Of a DNA stretch of 64,000 nt, positions 1 through 9,062 are shown one piece after another. Source of the stretch: Bradyrhizobium viridifuturi (GTDB lineage Bacteria; Pseudomonadota; Alphaproteobacteria; Rhizobiales; Xanthobacteraceae); NCBI RefSeq assembly GCF_001238275.1, contig NZ_LGTB01000005.1, forward strand, positions 144,047 to 208,046, in the 5' to 3' direction. A program made the position numbers and the translations under genes. The notes below the pieces were generated by a model, which saw nothing but the letters and a program-made list of their open reading frames with translations, made no database searches and was not told the DNA's origin. Position 1 is the first letter of the stretch. Each line of letters starts with the position of its first letter.

Positions 1-495
1 GCCGGCGCTGGTTTCAACACCAGCCGCTACAAGAATTTGGCGGACCCGAATCAACAGCGAGTGAGCGGCAACAATTTCCATTACATCGCTGCGGACCGGC
101 AATTCTGGCAAGCTGATGCCGTCAGGTCGCCGTCTCGCGGACTCTATGGCGGATTCTCTATCATGGGAGCTCCGCCTGACCTCAACAGAATCAGCCAGTA
201 TTACGAGCTTCGTCTTTATACGAAAGGGCCGTTTGATTGTCGCCCCCAGGATCTGATTGCTCTTGTCGCCAGCAACACGACCTGGAGCAAATTCGCCGTG
301 GATGCGGCCTTGGCTAAAGGTCAGCTTGCGCATCGCGATACCCTAGCGATCACGGGCACATATACTGCTCATCTCGCTCCGGGTATCTATGCGAGCGCAG
401 GACTGTCATACATCCACAACCCGACAAGCGTCACGCATACGCTTCAGACGGAGCACGCCCTCAATCTGCTGCTGTCTACGCTGGTATTCTTCTGA
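1..495 (+). CDS. Carbohydrate-selective porin, OprB type, C-terminal part
   Basis: The reading frame is open from base 1, so the N-terminus lies outside the window; about 164 residues are visible. The sequence alternates polar and hydrophobic residues like outer-membrane beta strands (YYELRLYTKGPF, DTLAITGTYTAHL, IYASAGLSYIHNPT) and ends in a run finishing with phenylalanine (LLSTLVFF), the usual terminal strand of outer-membrane barrels. The YELRLYTKGPF stretch and the ending resemble the C-terminus of OprB-family sugar porins, which let sugars diffuse into the periplasm. The family assignment is from memory of conserved C-terminal segments and is moderately sure. No neighbour in the window shares its strand and function. 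Confidence 0.7.
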   Translation, partial: AGAGFNTSRYKNLADPNQQRVSGNNFHYIAADRQFWQADAVRSPSRGLYGGFSIMGAPPDLNRISQYYELRLYTKGPFDCRPQDLIALVASNTTWSKFAVDAALAKGQLAHRDTLAITGTYTAHLAPGIYASAGLSYIHNPTSVTHTLQTEHALNLLLSTLVFF

Positions 496-579
496 TTATG
501 GCAAGCGTCGTTCTGCTGTCACCTTCGCGCGGCTCAAGCTGCCCTCCACCGCATTGAACGGTTCTCTTTTCCGGGATTC

Positions 580-1467
580 TCAGCTTTCGTTGGCAAAGCA
601 CCTTGAAAAGCCATGGACGAGCGTTGTAATGCCACGGAGCAATGACAAATCTGTCGGCCGCTTGGGACTTACAGTTCGAGGCCGCGCTCTGCGAGCACTT
701 TGGAGTGTGCTCGGAAGTGGATCAGGCAGGTTGGCCAATTGATTGCTGCTCACATTGAGTTCAATGAGCCGCGACGGGAGGGACTCGGGCAGATCGGTCA
801 ACTGATTGCGACCGAGCGCGAGCGAGGTGAGCCCGCTCGGGAGAGTGTCCGGCAGGCTGGTTAGCTGGTTGTCGTTCGCATTCAGGATCTCGAGCCCAAC
901 CGGAAGATCTACCGGCAGGCTGGACAATCTATTGTCAGCGACTTCCAGCTCAGAGAGGGTCGCCGGAAGACCATCCGGCAAACTGGTCAAGCGATTATGG
1001 CTGATGAGAAGACGCTGGAGACCGGGCGTCAACATAGCGGGCAGGCTGCTTAGCTCGTTGTGCCGGGCGCGCAGTTCCAGCAACCTTGGCGGAAGGGCGC
1101 TGGGCAGAGTGGTCAGCGAGAGCCACGATAAGTCGAGCAAGCGTGAGCCTGTGTTCTCCGTATTCCTGATTCGTGTGCGCCCCTGCCGCCGATTCTCGGT
1201 TTCGCCCTGCCCCTCTTCGACAACCCAATTGTCCAGCATCTGCGCGCGCGCGGAAGCCGCGGTCCGATAGCCCGTCACGGTTTCGACCAAATTCGCCACG
1301 GCGCGGTTGAAGCCGCCGAGGTAGCTTTCCTGGTCCGCCCCTTCGGAAAGCCCCGAGGAAGGACCTGCACTCCACTGTGCCTGCCCCGCGTCCCTCAATT
1401 TCTCCATTCCAGAATCAAGAATACTCTCAAGATTGCGAAACAGGCGGTTGCACAGCGCGAATGTCAC
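580..1467 (-). pseudogene. LRR type III effector lacking its NEL ubiquitin-ligase domain
   Basis: About 295 residues. After a roughly 110-residue leader come six full 21-residue leucine-rich repeats of the LPxxLPxxLxxLxxxxNxLTS type seen in NopM/IpaH effectors. The catalytic NEL domain is absent. Just past the last repeat another frame reads KVLAERGLEL followed by a stop (669-702), which matches the last residues of the intact NEL proteins in this window (VLGDRGLEL and VLNDHGLKL). This shows that an internal deletion joined the LRRs to the final codons, out of frame. A tts-like box lies upstream at 1639-1658. The start at 1467 is GTG; an internal ATG at 1407 is an alternative. The frame stays open to about 1608 without a normal start codon. 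Without NEL it could bind targets but not ubiquitinate them. Confidence 0.75.
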
Positions 1468-1638
1468 TCGATCACCGCTATACGTGCGCTGCGTCCCCGT
1501 CCGACTTAAGTAGGCACGGGTTCGTACAAGCCCTAGCGCGGCAAATCGATCGATACGGCTGCGAGTTTTGCGGTCATTTGGTTGACCAGATAAGTCCGGC
1601 AGGACTTTTTTACGGGCAACGTTCTCCCGTTAGCAGGC

Positions 1639-1658
1639 TTACCTGTCGATTAGCTGAC
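1639..1658 (-). promoter_or_regulatory. Imperfect tts box
   Basis: On the minus strand it reads GTCAGCTAATCGACAGGTAA, 17 of 20 matches to the box at 1980-1999. It points at the truncated LRR effector starting at 1467. TtsI, activated through flavonoid and NodD signalling in rhizobia, binds such boxes to switch on type III secretion genes. Confidence 0.65.
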
Positions 1659-1979
1659 GAGTATCGCTGCAACCCTCAGGGTCGCTCGTTTGCCACGGGG
1701 TGAGCAAAGCAATCCAGCTTACGGGTGAACCGCTCAAGCTTCGCAATGACCAGTTCGGCAGCACTGCCTAGGCATCTGAGAATGTCGGGCGTGAACTCGG
1801 CGCTTCGGACCGCCTGCCGTCCTTCATTTCTCGCTACTCGACCGAAACGGCTCTGCTGGTCGTCGTTGCGCTCTATAGCGAAGCCGCTACCGCCTTGCCT
1901 ATCCGCCACCGTTCCAATCGTTGTAGCGACGATGGTGCCGGCAGCTGCGTTGCCATCGTTGTCAGCGTCGACAGGCTAT
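1659..1979. other. Divergent intergenic region between two LRR effectors
   Basis: About 320 bases separate the two outward-facing tts boxes. Short open frames exist on both strands, but none has family resemblance or a ribosome binding site. I see only the two flanking tts boxes as functional elements. Confidence 0.5.
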
Positions 1980-1999
1980 GTCAGCTTATCGAAAGCTAA
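1980..1999 (+). promoter_or_regulatory. tts box
   Basis: Reads GTCAGCTTATCGAAAGCTAA, essentially the rhizobial consensus. It lies 64 bases before the ATG of the intact NEL/LRR effector at 2063, a normal spacing for TtsI-dependent genes. Confidence 0.92.
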
Positions 2000-2062
2000 A
2001 TGCCCTAGGCTCTCAAATGCGTAGTCGTGGACTGAGTCTGCTCAGTCTTTAGGGGGAGTAGG

Positions 2063-3883
2063 ATGGATCCTTTTGAGGCAGGACAGGTTCAACGCCACGG
2101 CGGCATGCCTTCCGCATCTTCCGAACAAGAGGGCCAGCAAAACGAGACCGCGGCGCAGTGGCGGGGAATAGCGGCGGGCTACGCAGCTGCAGATTCAGAT
2201 CATGCGGAGGCTAACGAGGATCAGGCGCTTGAGAATTGGGCTGCTGAACCTGAGGTGGGACCGCTTGAGGATCGCGAAGAAGCGGTCAGGCGAGTGAATG
2301 CTCGGGGTGAGGCCCCCACACTGGATCTCGAATCGCTTTTCCTGACTGGTTTGCCCAGGCTTCCGGATGATATCGTCGTGCTCGATATTCCCTTCAACCG
2401 GCTTACGGGTCTGCCCGATGACTTCCCTGCTTCGCTCCGGCGTCTCAACGTCAGTGCCAATCAACTGACCAGCCTCCCTGCGCTTCCAACCGAGCTCACA
2501 GGGCTCGACGCGAGCTCTAACCGGCTGACAAGCCTGCCTGAGGTGCTACCTGCTGCGCTGCAGTTTCTCGACGGCAGCTACAATCAATTGACAAACCTGC
2601 CCGAACTCCTCCCTGCGCCGCTGGGATTTCTCGACATCGGCCACAATCAGCTGACGAGCCTACCGGAGGTCCTTCCAGCTTTGCTCCATTTTCTCGATGT
2701 CAGCGACAACCGATTGACGGGTCTGCCGGAGGCCCTCCCTGCTACGCTCCGATTTCTCGACGCCAGCGACAACCAGTTGACGAGTCTGCCCGAGGATCTG
2801 CTGACGCGATTGGGCGCTGATGCCAGTATCGTTCTGGTTGACAATCCCCTTCCTGAGCAAGTGCTGACGAATTTAGATACAATTTTGGGCGCTGATGATT
2901 ACGGCGGTCCGACCGTCCAGCTTTCGCGCGAGGACGTAAGTGAACTGTCCGGAACAGACGACGAGCAGGTCGAAGCTCTCACTGAAACAGTCGCGGGCTG
3001 GCTCACGGGCAATCCGAAGGAGGGCGACAATGAGGTGCTGGCGGCCTGGCAGACTTTTGAAGAAGAGCCGGGCGCCCAGGAATATGCGCTTTTCCTCGAC
3101 AAGCTGCGAGGATCCGTCAACTCTGACAATGACGAATTCCGCCAGTCGGTCGCCAATGATCTGCGGCAGGCGGCGTTAAACCCGCAATTGTGCAAGCGCT
3201 ATTTTCAACTGGCCCTGGACGCCAACCAGAGCTGCGAGGATCGCAGAACTTTGACCTGGAACGGCATGCAGACCGCACGCCTCATCGCTGACGTCGAGAA
3301 CGGCGCCTATAACAACAAGGCCCGGCTTCCCGATCTCATCGATCTGGGGCGGGTCATGTTCCGCCTGGACGCGCTGGAGAAAATTGCGCGCGAGAAGGTT
3401 CGCTCGCTAAGCTCGGGCAACAACGCCGAAGGCATCGACGCCATTGAGGTTTTTCTTGCTTACCAAAATAAACTCCGCGAGCGGCTGGGATTGCAACACG
3501 TCGCGCCGGACATGCGCTTCTTTGAAGTCTCCGGCGTCACCGACGCTGACGTTGATAGCGCAGAGACATCCTTGCGGGACAAGGAGGCGGCGGAATTCGC
3601 CGACTATTTGGCGGTGAACTGGCAACCTTGGGACGACGTTGTGCGTCACATCGCACCCAAAGACCATGCCACGGCGCACGACGAGCTCATTGCTGCAATG
3701 GGGACGGAGTTCGCCAGCCGGCTGCAGCAACAGCTCACCGACAAAGGTTTGATCGGGGTCGGATCGGACCTTGTCGAGGACGCGAAGGTAGAGTTGGGTG
3801 CCGCGGTTCGCAAGGAAATTGCCCGCGAGATCAAGGGCGCCCTGAGAGACAAGGTGCTCAACGACCACGGCCTGAAGCTGTGA
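2063..3883 (+). CDS. nopM: NEL-type E3 ubiquitin ligase, LRR type III effector (NopM-like)
   Basis: 606 residues. Residues 1-90 form a polar, low-complexity leader suited to type III secretion. About seven 20-21-residue LPxxLPxxLxxLxxxxNxLTS repeats follow (about 100-270), then a NEL domain (about 280-606). The catalytic cysteine motif CxD is visible as CED at residues 391-393, followed by RRTLTWNGMQ, a hallmark of IpaH/NopM/SspH ligases. Such effectors are injected into host cells and transfer ubiquitin through the cysteine. ATG at 2063 is preceded by a purine-rich GGGGGAGTAGG and by a tts box at 1980. The gene is complete, unlike the neighbouring truncated copy. A second full copy is at 22253-24625. 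The symbol is assigned by family; orthology to a particular nopM copy is not established. Confidence 0.9.
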   Translation: MDPFEAGQVQRHGGMPSASSEQEGQQNETAAQWRGIAAGYAAADSDHAEANEDQALENWAAEPEVGPLEDREEAVRRVNARGEAPTLDLESLFLTGLPRLPDDIVVLDIPFNRLTGLPDDFPASLRRLNVSANQLTSLPALPTELTGLDASSNRLTSLPEVLPAALQFLDGSYNQLTNLPELLPAPLGFLDIGHNQLTSLPEVLPALLHFLDVSDNRLTGLPEALPATLRFLDASDNQLTSLPEDLLTRLGADASIVLVDNPLPEQVLTNLDTILGADDYGGPTVQLSREDVSELSGTDDEQVEALTETVAGWLTGNPKEGDNEVLAAWQTFEEEPGAQEYALFLDKLRGSVNSDNDEFRQSVANDLRQAALNPQLCKRYFQLALDANQSCEDRRTLTWNGMQTARLIADVENGAYNNKARLPDLIDLGRVMFRLDALEKIAREKVRSLSSGNNAEGIDAIEVFLAYQNKLRERLGLQHVAPDMRFFEVSGVTDADVDSAETSLRDKEAAEFADYLAVNWQPWDDVVRHIAPKDHATAHDELIAAMGTEFASRLQQQLTDKGLIGVGSDLVEDAKVELGAAVRKEIAREIKGALRDKVLNDHGLKL

Positions 3884-4014
3884 AGCGGGCTTTGGCTGCA
3901 GTAGGCTTAATTCCTGCCTGATGGCGTCGGTCATCGGCCGAGAGCCTTGCGCGGCAAGCGTAGAACCAGACGGCGGAGCGCCGATCCAGATATCGGCGTT
4001 GCTCGACTTCTGTT

Positions 4015-5001
4015 TCATTCCGACGGCTCGCTCGGCAGCCAATCTGTGGCACCCCCGAAGAACACCTTCAATGACCATCTCACAGCTTCGCGATCCGTCA
4101 GTTGATGGGAGTGAGGCTCGCGGCCAGAGGGATTGGCCCCGATTCCTGAGGATTTGTATTCAGCATAATAGCTCGTCCTCAACGCGTTGGTCTTGCCCGG
4201 ATCCCATTCACGCCAGCCTTCCGCGATGATGGGTACATCTATCTTCGTCGACAGGAAGACCACAGTGGCATACGGACGCCAAGGCCGGCCAAGCGCAACG
4301 TAGCGCGCAGTGGGCTCGGCAGTCAGCCTGCAATGATCGAAGACGTAAGCACTGTCCTCCTCCGCCACCTCTTTGCTCTGGGCAGTATACACGACGGCCT
4401 GATTGGCGATGCCATGCAACTCACAGTTCCGGAAGTAGGCCTTGGCGTTGCCGAATATGAAATCGACATGCCCCTCGATGTAGCACTCCGAGAAGTATTG
4501 TCGTGACATTCGGCCGTTCGGCCCCTTGCCGGCAAACAGCGTGTCCTGAGCGCCGAGCAGGCGGACGCGCGTAATGACGTCCCTGTCTCCCGTAACGGAC
4601 AGCGCTACTCCTTGCGATGGAGGATTGGTTGGATTGAGCGCGTAGTCGTTCTGGATGGTCAGATTTTCGATCCGGACGTCATCGCCAGCGGCATTCAGTG
4701 TAGCCGAACGCGCGGTTCCTCCCGCATTGATTGCGCCGTCGCCATACACAATGACCGTATCCTCCGGTTTGCCGCCAGTCCCTACGATATGAATACCGGA
4801 TTTGGAGGTTTTGACCTTCTCGCGATAGGTCCCCGGCGCGATCCGAATTTCCCCGCCTTGCGCCGGCAACGCGTCGACGGCTTCCTGCACGGAGCGATAG
4901 TCCGCGTTTGCGGCATGCGACACCGATATTGCCTCGGCGTATGCTGCCGGGATGCAGAAACATCCAGCCAGAAGCGCGGCAGACGTCAGGAACATTCGCA
5001 T
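4015..5001 (-). CDS. Pectinesterase (CE8 family), secreted
   Basis: 328 residues. It has an N-terminal signal peptide (MRMFLTSAALLAGCFC, cleavage probably after AYAEA). Family motifs are in order: GTYREKV near residue 58, the catalytic-site GAQDTLF, the second aspartate in VDFIFGNAKAYF, and LGRPWRPYATVVF. Pectinesterases remove methyl groups from plant pectin, leaving polygalacturonate. The gene sits directly downstream of a polygalacturonase on the same strand (247-base gap), so the two steps of pectin breakdown are paired, plausibly to loosen root walls during infection. The start is ATG at 5001, with a second ATG two codons in. No tts box was seen upstream, so export is presumably by the Sec route, not type III. 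Confidence 0.92.
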   Translation of the reverse strand: MRMFLTSAALLAGCFCIPAAYAEAISVSHAANADYRSVQEAVDALPAQGGEIRIAPGTYREKVKTSKSGIHIVGTGGKPEDTVIVYGDGAINAGGTARSATLNAAGDDVRIENLTIQNDYALNPTNPPSQGVALSVTGDRDVITRVRLLGAQDTLFAGKGPNGRMSRQYFSECYIEGHVDFIFGNAKAYFRNCELHGIANQAVVYTAQSKEVAEEDSAYVFDHCRLTAEPTARYVALGRPWRPYATVVFLSTKIDVPIIAEGWREWDPGKTNALRTSYYAEYKSSGIGANPSGREPHSHQLTDREAVRWSLKVFFGGATDWLPSEPSE

Positions 5002-5248
5002 TTGATCTTCCCCTTGGTGGCGTTTGCGGCGCGTCCGATGCAGTCGATGTAACGCACCGCCGCGCTATAGCCTCGCGGATGGTCGATACTTTCCTCGCCG
5101 AACCAGAACCTGTGCGTAACTCTGGCGATGTCAGCCCTTGCAAACCAATCGCGCAACGGGCGCGGGCCATCAGGCTCACCTTCCGCAATCTCGCCAGTTC
5201 GAGCCTATCGATGCGGGCTCTCCCCTGCCGGCGCCGGACTCGTAGCGC

Positions 5249-6547
5249 CTAGCGGTTAGCGTCTCGGAATGCCCTAGAACAAGTGTCCGATCCGCGCGAC
5301 AACGTCTCTGCAGCTTGCCCCGGCAGCGGCGGCGACACGTCAGAGTGATCGGCGGTCACCTTTGCATGTTCGAGCTGCCAGATCGCGGAACTGGCGAATC
5401 GGACATCCTCGAGTTTCACGTCAAGGACATGCCGCTCGTCTACGCCGCGCATCACCAGTGCGCCATCGTCGCCACGCACATGGCGCAGAACAATCTGCCG
5501 ATAGACCGGAATCCTCGAGCCCTGCGCGCGCGGATCGTATTTCGCATCGAACGCCAGCGGCCAGCGGTTGCCCCTCAGGCACACGTTTTCATAAGTCACG
5601 CGCTCGACCAGGCCACCTCGACTGACATCGCTCTTGATGCGCAGACCAGACGTCGTTCCATCCAGCGTCAGATTACGCACCAGTATGTCGCTGGCCCCGG
5701 AATTCACCTCGCTGCCGATCGACATGCCGTGCCCCCAGCCGAAATAGTTATCAATGATGGAGATATGGCTGCTTGAGCCATTATCGCCAGCCTTGATAGC
5801 GACGTTGTCGTCTCCCGTTCGGATGAAGCTGCGGGTGATGGTCACATCCTGGCTCGCGCCAGGGTCGATACCGTCGGTATTGCGGGCGTCCGCTGGGGCA
5901 TCGATCGTGAGGCCCCAAAAAGTGGCACCTTCGACCCGGTTCATCGCGATATGAAAATTAGGTGCATTGCGCAAGGTGACACCCGTGAACGTGATGTCTT
6001 GCGCATGATCGATCTGGATCAAGCGCGGGGCATTTTGGTTGCCGCCCTCGACTTGGGCGCGGCGGGCCAGTTGCCACCAGGTCTCGGCGCTCCCGACCAT
6101 GGTTGCACCGCCTTGACCGTCGATGATGCCGTCCCCGTAGATACCGCCGCCACGGGTTTTGGAAAAGCTAATGAACGGCCGGCAACCATCGCCCTTGCCG
6201 GAGATGCGACCACACTGTCCGCGGCCCTTATCGTAAGCAGCTGGTTGGGGGATGGCGATGAGCTTGGCGCCTCGTCCGATCCATAACGTCACGCCCGATT
6301 TCATTTCGAGCGGACCCGACCGGAACTCGCCCCGCCCTAAATATACGGCGGCCCCCGACGGACATTGGTCGATGGCATCTTGCAAGGTGACCGTATCTTG
6401 CTTGCCGGACGGCACGGGCCGGTCGCACACCGTCTGTGGTGCAATAGGTTCGGTAACGGCGCGACGATCTTGCGCGTTGGCGGCCGGACAGAGAATGATG
6501 CAGGCAATGATGGATAACAGACTGCATGCTCGAAAAGGCTGTTTCAT
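5249..6547 (-). CDS. Polygalacturonase, glycoside hydrolase family 28, secreted
   Basis: About 432 residues from the ATG at 6547, chosen because it starts a clear signal peptide (MKQPFRACSLLSIIACIILC, then ANAQ). An upstream start at 6589 in the same frame would add a charged stretch before the signal and is less likely. The four GH28 signatures are present: NTDGID, GDDNVAIK, GHGMSIGS and RIKS, carrying the catalytic aspartates, histidine and substrate-binding Arg-Lys. The enzyme cleaves alpha-1,4-galacturonan after demethylation by the pectinesterase encoded just downstream. Length and motifs are intact. About 250 bases upstream contain a dyad TCAGCT-CAT-AGCTGA, which is not a tts box. Confidence 0.93.
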   Translation of the reverse strand: MKQPFRACSLLSIIACIILCPAANAQDRRAVTEPIAPQTVCDRPVPSGKQDTVTLQDAIDQCPSGAAVYLGRGEFRSGPLEMKSGVTLWIGRGAKLIAIPQPAAYDKGRGQCGRISGKGDGCRPFISFSKTRGGGIYGDGIIDGQGGATMVGSAETWWQLARRAQVEGGNQNAPRLIQIDHAQDITFTGVTLRNAPNFHIAMNRVEGATFWGLTIDAPADARNTDGIDPGASQDVTITRSFIRTGDDNVAIKAGDNGSSSHISIIDNYFGWGHGMSIGSEVNSGASDILVRNLTLDGTTSGLRIKSDVSRGGLVERVTYENVCLRGNRWPLAFDAKYDPRAQGSRIPVYRQIVLRHVRGDDGALVMRGVDERHVLDVKLEDVRFASSAIWQLEHAKVTADHSDVSPPLPGQAAETLSRGSDTCSRAFRDANR

Positions 6548-6852
6548 CGACCTCGTCTCTTTGCCGCGTGGAACGATGCGGCCTAACACTTGCGCACGCG
6601 AACCGATCCGCCGCGGCTCGCCTCACTCGCCGCGTAAGATGACATTTGTAAGACGCAGAGGCTGCAGAGCTGCTCGCAGCAGCATTGCTGCAAGGAGCGA
6701 TGAACGGCCCTGCAAGGGCACGCGATTTCGCCGATCAGCTCATAGCTGAGAGAGGCTTGCGCGCGGGTCACACCTGCGACCTAGGTAGGAAGACTTACAA
6801 AAATCAGCCTGCAATCCGCCATCGACGTTTTCGGTCATGAACTGAGAGCTGA

Positions 6853-7627
6853 TCACGTGCCGAGAGGGAACATACTCTGCGCTACAAATGCATCCTCATC
6901 TAAAGCTCCTCCAGTTCTTCGGAAAGACTTGTTCGATAAATTTGGACAAGGCGGCATCGCTCGTTCCAGCAATGGTCTGCCGCGGACCCTCAGACTGTTC
7001 GACAGTTTGCGAAGCATCGTGCGATGGTGCAGGACGGTAGGCGACGCCCAATGCTTTGTATTGACAACTTCTTCTATAATTCTTTCGATAAGCGGAGCAT
7101 CAGCCTCGGTAGGGGCAACAGGTCTACGCCCGGCGGTTGCCGAAGACGCGCAACGTATGCGCCCAGCAGGCGGGCCACGTTTACGCTTTCCAACCCCGCC
7201 GCGCGGCTCCTGGAGAGCCCGCACTGCAACACCTACATGCTTGTTCTTCTTGAACACCCTCTCAGAAAGCTCACTCAACGTCTTGTTATCACTTCTTTCG
7301 AGCGATTGGCCTCTCTCGCCCGAGTAAGCTGCCACCTTGTAGAGCATCTGAGTATGCTTCTCAGTCGACGCGTGTGACAGCTTTCGGCGCTTGCTGACGC
7401 CCTCCATCATGGCCCAAATGTAATCGCGATCCGTACCAGACACATTGGCCGACGGTTTGCGGCCGGGATGCCGGTGAAGGCGCCGCTATCGGCCATCCGC
7501 GCTGCATCCAGCTGTTGCTCAAACGCGTCTTGTTCGGCCCGAGCTTGCTGCTCTTCCAGATCGGCGTTCTGTATCGGTGCTGAAACTGCAGAACCAGAGC
7601 GTCGAAATCATGCGAGTCCACGCACAA
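6853..7627 (-). pseudogene. Broken tts-driven effector of the LDHxAL-repeat family
   Basis: A tts box (7668-7687) points into this region, and the coding signal continues on the minus strand through several frames. From the GTG near 7627 the beginning reads VDSHDF; another frame gives LEEQQARAEQDAFEQQLDAA, like the N-terminus of the intact paralogue at 11352 (EEGEASQEAFERQLANAG). The longest frame, 6853-7443 (196 residues), has two copies of the repeat seen there: RDYIWAMMEGVSKRRKL with KHTQMLYKVAAY, and DAPLIERIIEEVVNTKHW with HHRTMLRKLSNSL. At least one frameshift near 7450-7550 separates the secretion leader from the repeats. The tail carries the basic segment KKRKL-like KRRKLSHAS. Function unknown; presumably a former secreted effector. 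Confidence 0.6.
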
Positions 7628-7667
7628 ACCTCACCTCGAAGCCTATCCACGTTAGTTCGTATTCGTA

Positions 7668-7687
7668 CAAGCTTTCGAGAAGCTGAC
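7668..7687 (-). promoter_or_regulatory. tts box
   Basis: Minus-strand sequence GTCAGCTTCTCGAAAGCTTG matches the consensus almost perfectly. It lies about 40 bases upstream of the first GTG of the broken effector at 6853-7627, so promoter function may outlive the gene. Confidence 0.9.
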
Positions 7688-8175
7688 GAAATCGCTGTCC
7701 GCATATGGCTTTCGACGTTCCTCGACCCCTCTTTTTAGCATCCGCGAGTTCAGGCAATTGCCATTATCAGCCCCCGCTCAAGAACCCTGAGGAACATTGT
7801 CCAAACAACTCTCATCAACATCCAGGCGGAGCCAAATGAGGCTGGTCGCTTCCCCGATCACGGGGGCGTGACGTGCCTTGATCTTGGCGAGCGATCACGG
7901 CCGATTAAGCACTCTGGCTTTAGCTCTCTAACAAAGAGATTGAACACCTCCGCGTGAGCGCCCTATCCGGAAATATGGTGTCCCATCGGAACCGCGGACG
8001 ATACGTCCTCTGTCAGCGTGACCAATCAAAAGCGCGTCCGCCGGCCAAAGCACCGCGAACAACAAAAAGCGACGCCGACAGAAGAGCCGCATCTTGACAT
8101 CCATTCGGCAGTCGGTTCGCAACACGATAGATATTGGAGGCTTTGAGCCTCCGGGTTCACGAACGTCCGTTGCAT
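7688..8175. other. Non-coding or decayed stretch
   Basis: Only short frames without recognisable family are present (for example 7928-8125, minus). I see no RNA gene, repeat or strong promoter apart from the tts box bordering it on the left. Confidence 0.4.
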
Positions 8176-8466
8176 TTAACGGTCCCAGGATCGACTCGTG
8201 AACGTGGCAGCCTGCGGGTCGACAGGATCATTGACGCTCCAAGATTTGCGCGGCCGCGCCTTACGCGCCGCAGTGTCTGCCGCAGATCTCTGCTGGCGTT
8301 CATCGGTTGGCGCCGACACTGATAGACAGTCAAGTCTCCGCTCGAGCTCCGCCAATTCTGCCTTACATTCGGCTATGACCGATTGGGCACGAAGCAACTT
8401 GACCCTGAGCTCGTCCCGTTGCCTGAATAATTGCTCAGGATCCCAATTATCCTGCATCAGCTCAAT
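8176..8466 (-). CDS. Small coiled-coil protein, unknown function
   Basis: About 96 residues from the ATG at 8466 (MIELMQDNWDPEQLFRQRDE). Residues 15-60 have a heptad-like pattern rich in Leu, Ala, Glu and Arg (LRVKLLRAQSVIAECKAELA), predicting a coiled coil; the C-terminal third is polar and basic. No domain is recognised and no strong ribosome binding site is seen. The composition looks protein-like rather than random, but this could be a chance frame in GC-rich DNA. Confidence 0.35.
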   Translation of the reverse strand: MELMQDNWDPEQLFRQRDELRVKLLRAQSVIAECKAELAELERRLDCLSVSAPTDERQQRSAADTAARKARPRKSWSVNDPVDPQAATFTSRSWDR

Positions 8467-8481
8467 CATCTGCCAGCGCAA

Positions 8482-9062
8482 GCCGCGATGTGTCGTTGTC
8501 GCTCAGCTTCAAGTGAACGGCTGCTCGCCCGAGATGACCGATAGAAGAGCTCAAGCCGGGCTCATTGGAGGGGGTGGATGGTGACCGTTCGGAACGCGAC
8601 CTGAAGGTAACAAACGTCGCCATGCAGGAGCGCGCGCTGTAGAGCGCACCTGCAGAGACTTCTGACACTAACCGATTCATCTGAAAACCCGAATGTGTTG
8701 CTCGAGAAACATCATGGCCGCATGATCTTCTCGCATCTTCCAAGCAACCCACATGCCAAATCCGCTTGACAGTTTTCTATTGGGGAATGACGCGCATCTC
8801 GCGGCATTCACTCGCTGCGCACGTTCTGTCGTTGCGGTTGAAACAAGCGGCGTCTGAAGCGAGACAGTCGACGCCGCAAGCACAGCGCTCAGAACAGCGA
8901 CTGCCTTCCTGGCCAAAATGCTCTCACCATTTTTGAGCGGGGCGTCATCGATTGAGAATATGCTATCAACAATGAGAGTGCCGATGACGCGGCCGTGATC
9001 GCGCGAATTTCGCATCAGCGGGTCGATTGCTTGAAGCGCGCAATCCGGAGCGGCGGCATTCG
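8482..9062. other. Gap without a supported gene
   Basis: Two overlapping minus-strand frames (8462-8752 and 8677-9015) give no recognisable protein. Part of the second (about 8750-9015) has balanced composition and could be the decayed end of an unknown gene. Nothing else is visible. Confidence 0.35.

Noticed and set aside
6730..6755. TCAGCT-CAT-AGCTGA dyad upstream of the polygalacturonase
   Set aside because: Considered as a tts box or operator, but it lacks the GAAAGCT half and is about 190 bases from the start codon.
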